From positions 131,781,799 to 131,845,798 of the forward strand of contig OW121740.1 in NCBI GenBank assembly GCA_933228675.1: a stretch of 64,000 nt of DNA, given 5' to 3'. The translations under genes were made by a program, and so were the position numbers. How positions within the stretch are numbered: position 1 is the stretch's first letter; each line of letters opens with the position of its first letter. This document shows, piece by piece, positions 1-10,135 of the stretch. This DNA comes from Stomorhina lunata (lineage: Eukaryota; Arthropoda; Insecta; Diptera; Rhiniidae). The notes beneath the pieces were generated by a model. It was not told where the DNA came from and did not search any database. It was given only the letters and a program-made list of their open reading frames with translations.

Positions 1-2094
1 TGTTCCTGTGGAACAATTTTCTATAGAAAACTGTTCCTGTGGAACAATTTTCTATAGAAAACAGTTGTTGTGGAACAACTTTCTATAGAAAACAGTTCCT
101 GTGGAACAACTTTCTATAGAAAACTGTTCCTGTGGAACAATTTTCTATAGAAAACTGTTCCTGTGGAACAATTTTCTATAGAAAACTGTTCCTGTGGAAC
201 AATTTTCTATAGAAAACTGTTCCTGTGGAACAATTTTCTATAGAAAACTGTTCCTGTGGAACAATTTTCTATAGAAAACTATTCCTGTGGAACAATTTTC
301 TATAGAAAACTGTTCCTGTGGAACAATTTTCTATAGAAAACTGTTCCTGTGGAACAGTTTTCTATAGAAAACTGTTCCTGTGGAACAATTTTCTATAGAA
401 AACTGTTCCTGTGGAACAATTTTCCATAGAAAACTGTTCCTGTGGAACAATTTTCTATAGAAAACTGTTCCTGTGGAACAATTTTTATAGAAAACTGTTC
501 CTGTGGAACAATTTTCTATAGAAAACTGTTCCTGTGGAACAATTTTCTATAGAAAACTGTTCCTGTGGAACAATTTTCTATAGAAAACTGTTCCTGTGGA
601 ACAATTTTCTATAGAAAACTGTTCCTGTGGAACAATTTTCTATAGAAAACTGTTCCTGTTTAACAATTTTCTATAAACTGAAAACTGTTCCTGTGGAACA
701 ATTTTCTATAGAAAACTGTTCCTGTGGAACAATTTTCTATAGAAAACTGTTCCTGTGGAACAATTTTCTATAGAAAACTGTTCCTGTGGAACAATTTTCT
801 GTAGAAAACTGTTCCTGTGGAACAATTTTCTATAGAAAACTGTTCCTGTGGAACAATTTTCTATAGAAAACTGTTCCTGTGGAACAATTTTCTATAGAAA
901 ACTGTTCCTGTGGAACAATTTTCTATAGAAAACTGTTCCTGTGGAACAATTTTCTATAGAAAACTGTTCCTGTGGAACAATTTTCTATAGAAAACTGTTC
1001 CTGTGGAACAATTTTCTATAGAAAACTGTTCCTGTGGAACAATTTTCTATAGAAAACTGTTCCTGTGGAACAATTTTCTATAGAAAACTGTTCCTGTGGA
1101 ACAATTTTCTATAGAAAACTGTTCCTGTGGAACAATTTTCTATAGAAAACTGTTCCTGTGGAACAATTTTCTATAGAAAACTGTTCCTGTGGAACAATTT
1201 TCTATAGAAAACTGTGCCTGTGGAACAATTTCCTATAGAAAACTGTTCCTGTGGAACAATTTTCTATAGAAAACTGTTCCTGTGGAACAATTTTCTATAG
1301 AAAACTGTTCCTGTGGAACAATTTTCTATAGAAAACTGTTCCTGTGGAACAATTTTCTATAGAAAACTGTTCCTGTGGAACAATTTTCTATAGAAAACTG
1401 TTCCTGTGGAACAATTTTCTATAGAAAACTGTTCCTGTGGAACAATTTTCTATAGAAAACTGTTCCTGTGGAACAATTTTCTATAGAAAACTGTTCCTGT
1501 GGAACAATTTTCTATAGAAAACTGTTCCTGTGGAACATTTTTCTATAGAAAACTGTTCCTGTGGAACAATTTTCTATAGAAAACTGTTCCTGTGGAACAA
1601 TTTTCTATAGAAAACTGTTCCTGTGGAACAATTTTCTATAGAAAACTGTTCCTGTGGAACAATTTTCTATAGAAAACTGTTCCTGTGGAACAATTTTCTA
1701 TAGAAAACTGTTCCTGTGGAACAATTTTCTATAGAAAACTGTTCCTGTGGAACAATTTTCTATAGAAAACTGTTCCTGTGGAACAATTTTCTATAGAAAA
1801 CTGTTCCTGTGGAACAATTTTCTATAGAAAACTGTTCCAGTGGAACAATTTTCTATAGAAAACTGTTCCTGTGGAACAATTTTCTATAGAAAACTGTTCC
1901 TGTGGAACAATTTTCTATAGAAAACTGTTCCTGTGGAACAATTTTCTATAGAAAACTGTTCCTGTGGAACAATTTTCTATAGATAACTGTTCCTGTGGAA
2001 CAAAATTGTTCCATTGGAACACTTTTCTATAGAAAATTGTTCCATTGGAACACTTTTCTATAGAAAATTGTTCACTTGAAACACTTTGAAACAC
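1..2094. repeat. 31-bp minisatellite array (family A), two palindromes per unit
   Basis: About 65 head-to-tail units of 31 bp, very homogeneous from 1 to about 1990, then decayed to about 2094. Each unit is two dyads: GTTCCTGTGGAAC (5-bp arms, TGT centre) followed by AATTTTCTATAGAAAACT, which contains the perfect palindrome TTTTCTATAGAAAA. Rare variants (for example near 651-685 and 1216) are scattered. The array continues off the left edge. It ends about 0.7 kb upstream of the natalisin promoter. It shares the TTTTCTATAGAAAA core with the arrays in the natalisin introns. Confidence 0.97.
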
Positions 2095-2130
2095 TGGAAC
2101 AATTTTCTAAAGAAAACTGTAATACTTTAG

Positions 2131-2704
2131 CAATTTTTTTTACTCAAATTAGAAAAATTCGTAACGAAAACTTTCATGTTCCAAGAAACTTCAAACTCAA
2201 AATAATTTGTCATAAATATCATATGACAAATGTCATTCCCACTTTGGGATATTTAATGCCAAGAGATGATTGATGTCGTGATGCTGCATACAATATGTCC
2301 ACTTCGAAACAATTTTAATAATTCAAAATATATAAAAATAGCTAATATCCAAAACAAGCAACTACGAGTATATCATTTGCTAAGAAAAATAATAATAAAT
2401 ATTTGTTGCCACAAATATGAACATAAACGGGATCTAATAAAATTTTTTAATTTCACGCGCCGGCAATCAAAACAAACATATGGGCCAGTAAATATCACTG
2501 GAGTAACTTACAACACAACAGAGTAGCCAACCACCGACAGCATACAACCAGACTTTAACTACTGACCACCAAAAGAGAGTTCAGATCCCCAAAGGAATCT
2601 TATGTTATATTAAGAAATAGCTATTCCTAGCAGAAGGAATAGAAAAAAATGAATTTTAGAATTTGAAGAAAAAGAATCACCTTTAAGGCAATATGGGTGG
2701 TCGG
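2131..2704. other. Intergenic, no gene recognised
   Basis: AT-rich sequence between the decayed end of the 31-bp satellite and the natalisin promoter. Two short open frames occur (2076-2273, 2266-2526). The first begins inside decayed satellite. Neither has a recognisable domain, signal peptide or plausible start context, so I do not call them genes. Upstream natalisin enhancers could lie here, but nothing specific is visible. Confidence 0.6.
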
Positions 2705-2744
2705 TCAGTTGTAACAACAATGCAACTATTGTTGTTACAACTGA
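2705..2744. promoter_or_regulatory. 17-bp inverted repeat upstream of natalisin TATA box
   Basis: Arms 2705-2721 and 2728-2744 are complementary with a 6-nt loop; 16 outer pairs are perfect and the innermost is T:A. The structure ends 27 bp before the TATA box. Each arm contains a SOX-like hexamer, AACAAT at 2716-2721 and ATTGTT at 2728-2733, facing each other. It could be a paired transcription-factor site or a cruciform. The regulatory role is inference; the dyad is seen directly. Confidence 0.6.
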
Positions 2745-2771
2745 AAAGATGAAAAAAAGATGAAAAATTGC

Positions 2772-2809
2772 TATAAAAGCAGCATAAATAACGCTAACAA
2801 CTTTCAGTT
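2772..2809 (+). promoter_or_regulatory. Natalisin core promoter: TATA box and initiator
   Basis: TATAAAA at 2772-2778 (context gCTATAAAAGC) is followed by TCAGTT at 2804-2809, which fits the arthropod initiator with A+1 at about 2806. The spacing of 34 bp from the first TATA base to +1 is at the long end of normal. The predicted start gives a 5' untranslated leader of about 243 nt before the ATG at 3049. No transcript evidence is available, and an upstream non-coding exon cannot be excluded. Confidence 0.6.
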
Positions 2810-3048
2810 TCTAAAGAAAATTGCTAAACGAAAGAGAACGTGAAACCGGCATTACAAAATATTCAAAAAAAAAGATCATTTGAGAAACATAAAAAATAAG
2901 TAAATTGTGTCTGTGCTTTTTTAGGAGAACTTAAAAGCAGCTTAGGCTGCTAAAAAAGCATTCAACATTTTTTAGACCAAAAGTTTTCCCTTTTTGTTTT
3001 GTTGTGGAAGAAGCCACAGCTCGAAATTAAGAACTTAACAAGGCCAGC
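2806..3048 (+). other. Natalisin 5' UTR (predicted)
   Basis: The leader runs from the initiator-like site to the ATG. The ATG context is GGCCAGCATG, with A at -3, which is favourable in insects. A pyrimidine-rich stretch ending in TTTTTTAGGA near 2915-2925 could be a splice acceptor, so an alternative upstream first exon is possible. No upstream ORF of note was seen. Confidence 0.5.
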
Positions 3049-3959
3049 ATGAAGATCACGCTTGCTGTGTTATTTTTGGCTGCTTTAACAATTTATTGTA
3101 AATGTACGGCGGTATTATCTTTACCACCATCACTTATCGCTCAAGCGGCATCCTTGGAGGAGAGTCCAAAAACTCAAAAGTCTTTTACTGCTTCATCGTT
3201 AGCTTCGGTCAAAGACAATGAGTCCAAACAGCAACAATTGTTGCAACAGCAGGACAATGATGAAAATGAAGAATTAAGCAATGAGGCAGCAGCAGCATCA
3301 ATAGGCTTAGCAGCAGATTTATATACAAATTTAAAGAATTTGTGGCAAAGTAATAGCAACAACAACAACAAGAACAATGATCTAAGTTTAAATTTACAAA
3401 AACGTGAGCGTAATACCTTTGATGATGATATCGTTCATGTTGCAACACAACCCGGGGCAACAATTAAGTTAGACCAGCTAAATCCCAAAGGCCTAAAGTC
3501 AGACAACAACGACAATGAAGACGACACCAACAACAACAATCATAATAATAACAATAAAAATGAAAATAATTTTTTAAAATCTTCTCTAAAAGAATTGACT
3601 TCACCTTCTTCTATGCCTTTGTCATCTAGCGCCATAAATTTGAATATTCCCTTGTCGAACCCTAACTATGGCGAGTCTTATGCTAATGCCAATGACTGGT
3701 TGTCCTCTGGTCCTCAAATGATTGACGATATATTTGTCTCGCCACCTCATCAAATACCAGAACCTCCTCAGCTAAAACGTGAAGCATTAGAAAATATGCC
3801 TTTAGCAGCTATTGCGGCACCAACAGCAGAAGACGACGACTCTGCTTTTATGAATAGATTTGTAAAGCCAACAAAATATTGGCCAACCATAGAAGAATGT
3901 ACATTGGAAAATGAAAATAATTGCCTGCAGGAATATTATGGTGATCTTATTGCAGACAG
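3049..3959 (+). CDS. NTL: Natalisin prepropeptide, coding exon 1 (signal peptide and acidic spacer)
   Basis: This exon encodes residues 1-303 plus two bases of codon 304 of an 851-residue neuropeptide precursor. The start is the first ATG after the predicted promoter. It gives a signal peptide: K2, a hydrophobic core at about residues 5-17 (LAVLFLAALTIYC), and likely cleavage after CTA at residue 21, so the product is secreted through dense-core vesicles. The rest is Q/N/E/D-rich spacer with poly-Asn tracts and several dibasic sites (QKR, LKR) but no amidation motif. The C-terminal part (KYWPTIEECTLE, NNCLQEYYGDLIAD) has two cysteines in otherwise low-complexity sequence. The exon ends at GACAG|GTGAGT, phase 2, and continues at 17000. 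Minus-strand open frames over it are low-complexity shadows. Confidence 0.88.
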
Positions 3960-4899
3960 GTGAGTTGCATGTTGTCCATGATTTTACATACATACATACG
4001 ATATGTGTAAGGTTGCAAGTGTTTGAAAGTGTAAGTTTTTGAGACTGTCTGTTGGTCCTCACGTAACACTCAGAAAAAAGAAGAGTGTCAGGCGGAAACT
4101 TGGTTAATTGGTTGTACAACATACAGGAATTCATAAACTCTAATATATCGAACTAAGGAGTCAGTAGTGGAAAGGAGTTAATTCATATTAAAAAAAATGG
4201 GAAACTATACGCAATATTAACATACTCCGATAACCGTATCAAGAGTTATAGGCATAGTCAATTTATACTATGTTTTGAAAAAAAAAATCTTAAAAAACGA
4301 ACTTTGGACCGCCATAAAATCTTACCTAAGGCGAAATTTTAAATTTTGAAGAACCATAAAAATTGTATGGACCAAGAGAATGTATATACGATCGAATTCC
4401 ATCAAAATTGGAAATGGTGTGGTTCAAAATTCGTATTTTTAGTTCGAAAAATTTTTTAACAATAAATAATTTTAAAATCTCATAGACAAATTTTGTCATA
4501 GCACAGTTAGAGAGTAGAGCTGCCAGAAAATTTTAGTCAAAAATCGGCATTATCGGCAATAAAATTTCAGAAATCGACAAAAAATTGGAACTGTCAAAAA
4601 TATATCACAAATTCTTTGAAAATTTTTCTGTAGAACCAATATCATATTAAACATTTTTCTAAAGAAAACAAAATGGAAACATTCTCTATGCAAAAAATTT
4701 TATATTGAAAACTTTTCTATACAAAACATTTTATATTTAACATTTTTCTAAGCAAAAAGTCTTACGTCGAAAAAACTTGCTTATCGGAAGTTTACTACTT
4801 TTCAAGTCAAAAATCGCCAAAATACCGATAAATCGCCAATTTTGGCAATCCTGTTAGAAAGTTTTGGTTACCTGCCTTATAACCAGAGGTCGGCGCAAA
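3960..4899 (+). other. Natalisin intron 1, proximal part
   Basis: Starts with the donor GTGAGT at 3960. AT-rich, with no exon recognised. Between about 4500 and 4860 the motif AAATCGGCATTATCGGCAA and related forms (ATCGCCAAAATACCGATAA) flank a decayed 30-bp-satellite-like segment, which suggests an old transposon remnant that I cannot name. Intron 1 as a whole runs 3960-16999. Confidence 0.6.
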
Positions 4900-5425
4900 A
4901 GGAAATTGCTGAAATAGGTATTTTTTCAAAGTTTTAAAAATTTTAAAATAATTTTTTAACCAAAAATTTTTCTACAGAAATTTTTTTTATCAAAAATTTT
5001 TCTGTAGAAATTTTTTTATCAAAAATGTTTCTATTTTTTAAATTTTCTACAGAAAATTTTGTTATCAAAAATTTTTCTATAGAATTTTTTTTTTATCAAA
5101 AATTTTTCCATAGAAAATTTTTTATCAAAAATTTTTTTATAGAAAATTTCATTATCAAAATTTTTCTATCGACAAATTTTATCTAAAAATTTTTCTATAG
5201 AATTTTTTTTTAAAAAATTTTTTTTTATAGCAAATTTTTATATCAATAATTTTTCTACACAAAATTTTAATATTAAAAATTTTTCTATAGAAAATTTTGT
5301 TATTAAAAATTTTTTTATAGAAAATTTTGTTATGCAAGATTTTCCTATAGAAAATTTTTTCATCAAAAATTTGTCTATAGAAAATTTTACTATCAAAAAT
5401 GTTTTTATAAATTTTTTTTTTTAAA
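4900..5425. repeat. Degenerate ~30-bp minisatellite (family B) in natalisin intron 1
   Basis: About 17 diverged units built from TATCAAAAATTTTTCTATAG followed by AAAATTTTT. Sequence and orientation match the large array at 17.8-20.1 kb. It abuts the dispersed element at 5431 directly, as the other arrays of this family abut their element copies. Confidence 0.88.
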
Positions 5426-5430
5426 ACAGT

Positions 5431-5700
5431 GTTCGAGAATATATTCTTTGTTCTCTCGAACCATATATTTTGTTGCTATAAATTAGATTTTGTTTCGTGT
5501 ATATTTTGTTGTTGCATTTTTTTTAACAAAGCGCCACCAACAGACTTTGCTAACATCCAAATCCCAACTGAATGCTTTTCATATTCATTTTCGCGAGTTT
5601 TTTTAATGCTTTTCATATTCATTTTCACGAGTCTTCTTAATGATCGTGATGTTTATGAAAGTTCTAAAAAATATTCGGCTTCTGGTGGTATGGGCACATC
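5431..5700 (+). mobile_element. Dispersed transposon-like element, copy 1
   Basis: This segment recurs at 20181-20422 (same strand) and, partially, at 9980-10135 (minus strand). Shared landmarks in order are: a hairpin GTTCGAGA (5431-5438) with TCTCGAAC (5454-5461); TTGTTGCTATAAATT; AACAAAGCG; ACATCCAAAT; AATGATCGTGAT; and GGCTTCTGGTGGTATGGGC near the end. This copy has an internal duplication of about 27 bp (TGCTTTTCATATTCATTTTC at about 5571 and again at about 5606). It has no coding capacity and the family is unrecognised. Each copy abuts a TATCAAAAATTTTTCTATAG satellite, so the satellite may have grown inside the element. Confidence 0.7.
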
Positions 5701-5715
5701 TTGCTCCTTATGAAT

Positions 5716-7290
5716 AGCATTTATTTCGTTCGATGTAGAACGATCATACAGAAATAATCGTCGCTTTAGAACAGAGTTATCAAAATGGGCTTTGTTTAAT
5801 ATTTAACTTTAATCTTAAACAGTTTATTTGAAGAGAAAGATGGGAACAAGATGTGGCTAACGATGGATAATATTTCGAATAATGTATCATTTTGATATTT
5901 TTATAAAAGCATTTTTTTAAGCAATAAAATCGGCATTATTAATTTGAATACCCAATATGTTATCATAGACATAGCGGATGAAATATGGTTCAAAAAAAAT
6001 TTTAAACGTGGGTGCCTACACTTTGCATGTTTTATACAATACAGACGCTGCAACCTAATATGCAATATATGAAAATATTTTGATATTGATGAGATATAGA
6101 ATGCAATATGAATTGAGATCATTATCAAGAATACAAACACGATGAAAATTATCATAGCATTTGTGCGATGGCGTAAACAGGTTGCATCGTGTGTACCCAC
6201 TAAAACATCAACAAATTTATATGTATAATATTAAAGATTATCGATATTAAAAAAACTCATATTTTTCACTTTTGCGAGATTGAAAAAAATAACTTTTGGA
6301 AGAAATATTTTAATACAAGAACCCAAATCCTTTAAACTTCTGTTTTCATATGAGCAAAACAACCACCTAAAAAAGGGGAGCCCTTACACGCTTAAAGCTG
6401 TACTCAAAAAAGAAAGATTTTTATATGTATTATTGGAAAAGTGGGGAGAAAATAAAACTCCATCAAATTTGGCATACATGTTTGGCCAATTTTCGTTTTG
6501 TTTCATTCTTCAATTGACGTTTTTTCGTTGTTGTTGTTGTTGTTGGCTCCTCGAGCAACATGTTGTTAAACTTCAAGGTTGCAGTGAAAGTGTTTGCCGC
6601 CTCTGAAGATGACGACCATGATGATGATGATGGTGATGCACCATCGTAATTTTCCTTAAAAGCGGCATTATAAAATATTACCGACTTTTTGGTAGTGGTG
6701 CAATCGTTATTGTTTTTGTTGTTGCTGCTGCTGTTGTTTCGGCTGTCTACAACTTATTGTACTATACTACAACATGTTGTCGTCCATGTGTTTTTTTAGT
6801 TGTATGTTGCATGTAGTGTGATTTTGTTATTAAGCTTTATTGCTAATCTTGAATTTTAAGTTTTTGTTTTTTTTTTTGGCTGTTTATATATTTTCCCTGA
6901 GTTTTTAACACTCATGTTAAAAATGTGACCGTTGTTGTTTTTGCTGGCATCTTTTTTTTTGGGCATAAAGAGTTAATGACACTATTTAGTTTATGTTTTA
7001 GTTTTGTGTGAAGAATTTTTAAATGTCGTACTGGTACTACCGTACAAACATGCAAACATTTTTTTTACAACATTTTACAAAATGTTGTTCAAAAGAAAGT
7101 GAAATTTTTTGTTTCGTTGGCTAATATTCGTATGTTTGGCATAAATTTTTAAAAGTGAAGAAAATAAAAATTGAATATTATGGCAAAGATCTTTCAAGGT
7201 CTTTTGAAGTTATGGTGATAGTGAAAGAGTGTGTGAGAGTTCTTTTTCAGAACCAACTTTTTCGGAAATTGTAACAATGAAAATAGATAG
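5716..7290 (+). other. Natalisin intron 1, unassigned AT-rich stretch
   Basis: No exon or RNA gene recognised. It contains simple repeats: GTT-type at about 6523-6543, GAT-type at about 6603-6634, and another GTT/GCT run at about 6708-6745. Two imperfect relatives of the dispersed palindrome (ACATGTTGT at about 6560 and 6773) occur outside the main clusters. Short open frames at 5901-6200 (minus) and 6280-6606 (plus) show no domain and no splice or start support. Confidence 0.55.
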
Positions 7291-7299
7291 TTTTTTTTT

Positions 7300-9045
7300 T
7301 TTTTTTTGAAAAAATTTAAAGTAAATAATAAATTTTCGAAAAATTTCCTAAAAATAGTCAAATTTTGAAGAATTTCTTATAGTCAATTTCCGAAATATTT
7401 CTTATAAATAGTTAATTTTCGAAATTTTTTCTTATATATAGTCAATTTTTGAAAAATTTTCTGTAAATTGTCAAATTTTGAAAAATTTCCTATAAATAGT
7501 TAATTTTCGAGGAATTCCCTATAAATAGTAAATTTACGAAAAATTTAATATAATTAGTCAATTTTCGAAAAATTTCCTATAAATAGTAAATTTTCTAAAA
7601 AATTTGCCATAAATAGTCAATTTTCGAAAAATTTTTATTAACAGTAAATTTTTGAAATATTTCCTATAAATAGTCAATTTTCGAAAAATTTCTTACAAAT
7701 AGTAAATTTTTGAAAAAATTTCTGTAAATTGTCAAATTTCGAAAAATTTCCTATAAATAGTAAATTTCTAAAAAATTTGCCATAAATAGTCAATTTTCGA
7801 AAAATTTCCTATAAATAGTCAATTTTCGAAATATTTCCTATAAATATAAGTTTTCGTACAATTTTCTATAAAAAGTTAATTTTCCAAAAATTTTCTATAA
7901 ATAGTAAATTTTCGAAAAATTTCCTATAAATAGTAAATTTTCGAAATATTTTCTATAAATAGTAAATTTTCGAAAAATTTCCTATATATAGTAAATTTTA
8001 GAAAAATTTCCAATGAATAGTAAATTTTTCAAAAATGTTCTATAAAACGTAAATTTTCTATAAATATTAAATTTACGAAAAATTTCTTATAAATTGTCAA
8101 TTTTCAAAAAATTTTCTATAAATAGACAATTTTCGAAAAATTTCCTGTAAATAGTAAATTTTCGAAATATTTCCTATAAATAGTCAATTTTTGAAAAATT
8201 TCCTATAAATAGTAAATTTTTGAAAAATTTACTGTAATTAGTCAATTTTTAGAAAATTTCCTATAAATAGCCAATTTTTGAAATATTTTCTATAAATAGT
8301 AAATTTTTGAAAAATTTCCTAAAAATCGTCAGTTTTCGAAAAATTTCCTAAAAATAGTTTATTTTAGAAAAATTTTCTATAAATAGTACATTTTCCAAAA
8401 ATTTCCTATAAATAGTCAATTTTTGAAAAATTTCCTAAAAATAGTCAAAATTTCCTATAAATAGTAAATTTTCGAAAATTTTTTTTAAAAAAATTTCCTA
8501 TAAATAGTAAATTTTCGAAAAATTTCCTATAAATAGTAAATTTTCGAAAAATTTCCTATAAATAGTAAATTTTCGAAAAATTTCCTATAAATAGTAAATT
8601 TTCGAAAAATTTCCTATAAATAGTAAATTTTCGAAAAATTTCCTATAAATAGTAAATTTTTAAAAAATTTCATATAAATATTAAATTTTCAAAAACTTTC
8701 CTATAAATAGTCAATTTTCGAAAAATTTCCAATAAATAACTAATTTTCGAACATTTTCTTAAATAGTAAATTTTTTAAAAATTTCTTGAAAATTTTCCTA
8801 TAAATAATAAATTGTTAAAAAATTTTTTATAAATCGTAAATTTTCGTGGAATTTTTTGTACATAGTAAATTTTTGAAAAATTCCCTATAAAAATTGAAAT
8901 AGAATTTTTGAAAAATTCCCAAAAAAAAAATTTTTTTTTTAAATTTTCTGTAAAAAGTGATTTTTTTAAAAATTTCCCTATAAATAGTGGATTTTTCAAA
9001 AAGTCCCTGTAAAAGTGATTTTTAAAAATTTCTTTCAAAAAAGTG
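7300..9045. repeat. 29-bp minisatellite array (family C) in natalisin intron 1
   Basis: About 60 units of 29 bp: CCTATAAATAGTAAATTTTC followed by GAAAAATTT. The most uniform block is about 8500-8650, where successive CCTAT starts (8526, 8555) are exactly 29 bp apart. Both edges decay. It lacks the TTTTCTATAGAAAA palindrome of the neighbouring arrays but has the same period class and an AAATTTTCGAAAAATTT dyad. The minus-strand open frame at 8775-9038 is translated satellite. Confidence 0.95.
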
Positions 9046-9979
9046 AATTTTTGAAAGTTTCTTTCACTAGCTTCCCAGAGTTTATTACATTAAATAAATC
9101 TATATAAGTTCTTGATAAAGTCGACGATTATGGTTGGGATGGATAGAACGATCAATTACATATACCAGTTATGTGTAATACACATGCACCCTATTTTGTG
9201 TAGCATATAAAACTTTTTATACTAATTGTAATACACTAGAATCCCAGAGTTCAACACAACAAATTCACAAAAGAAGGAAGTAAACTCAACATATTTTCTT
9301 AAATTTTATAAAACCTTAACAAACCATTGAACTTGGTTGCTTTTTGATCAACTAATCTTATTAACAATATTTCAAACTTACCACCCATAATATTTATTCC
9401 CGCTACTTATCTTTGATAATAAAAAATTGCCGTTAAGATAAAAGCTGACAAGAGATAAAAATCTGTAGAAAAAAAATCCACAGAAAACAGAACATGTCCA
9501 ATATAAAAATTAACAAAACATTAATCACTTTCTTTCGAAAGATGCCAAAGAAATTTGAAACCTTCCGCTAAGTAGAGGCAACTGTAAGTGAACCAAAGAA
9601 AAGAATTGCTGAAACACAAAAACTTTTCGACAAGTAAATCCCATTAATGGGACACTCTGAAAGGTAAAACCGAACAAAATATGTTAAAGAATTAAAAATT
9701 CATTGAAAAAATGAAATGAGCCTTAAAAATATTATGAATAATTGAACAAATGTGTAATGTAGTGAGTAGTGTATTGGGACTACCGGTTAATTTCCTTGAA
9801 AACCAAGTCAAATATATTTACATGATTTTGTTTTTGCAAAATAAAAAGATAAAAGTTTCACTTTTTTGTTGCTGATAATATTAATCCTTTCGGAGACGAT
9901 TTTTGGTAAAATTAAAAGCGCATTATTGATAATATTAACAATCTTTTTTTAAATACAACTTTTTTAATGATTAATATTA
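9046..9979 (+). other. Natalisin intron 1, unassigned stretch
   Basis: AT-rich single-copy-looking DNA between array C and element copy 3. I see no exon, RNA gene or clear regulatory motif. Confidence 0.5.
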
Positions 9980-10135
9980 AGGCGTAGTCAGCCCATACCA
10001 CCAGAAGCCGAAGACTTTTGGTAATTTTCGTAAATATCACGATCATTAATTAAGCTCGTAAAAATTAATTATAAAAGTATTCAGTCGGGACTTGAATGTT
10101 AGTAAAGACGGCTGTGGCGCTTTGTTAAAAAAAAA
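9980..10135 (-). mobile_element. Dispersed transposon-like element, copy 3 (inverted, partial)
   Basis: Read on the minus strand it carries AACAAAGCGCC, a segment like ACATTCAAGTCCCGACTGAA, AATGATCGTGAT, and GGCTTCTGGTGGTATGGGCT. These are collinear with the distal halves of the copies at 5431 and 20181. The hairpin end is absent. Satellite D starts where the hairpin end would be, so satellite and element keep the same relative order as the other two copies, but inverted. Confidence 0.7.

Noticed and set aside
1..2094. Heat-shock elements in satellite A (alternating TTC and GAA)
   Set aside because: The spacing between TTC and GAA (4-6 nt) does not match the contiguous 5-bp modules of heat-shock elements.
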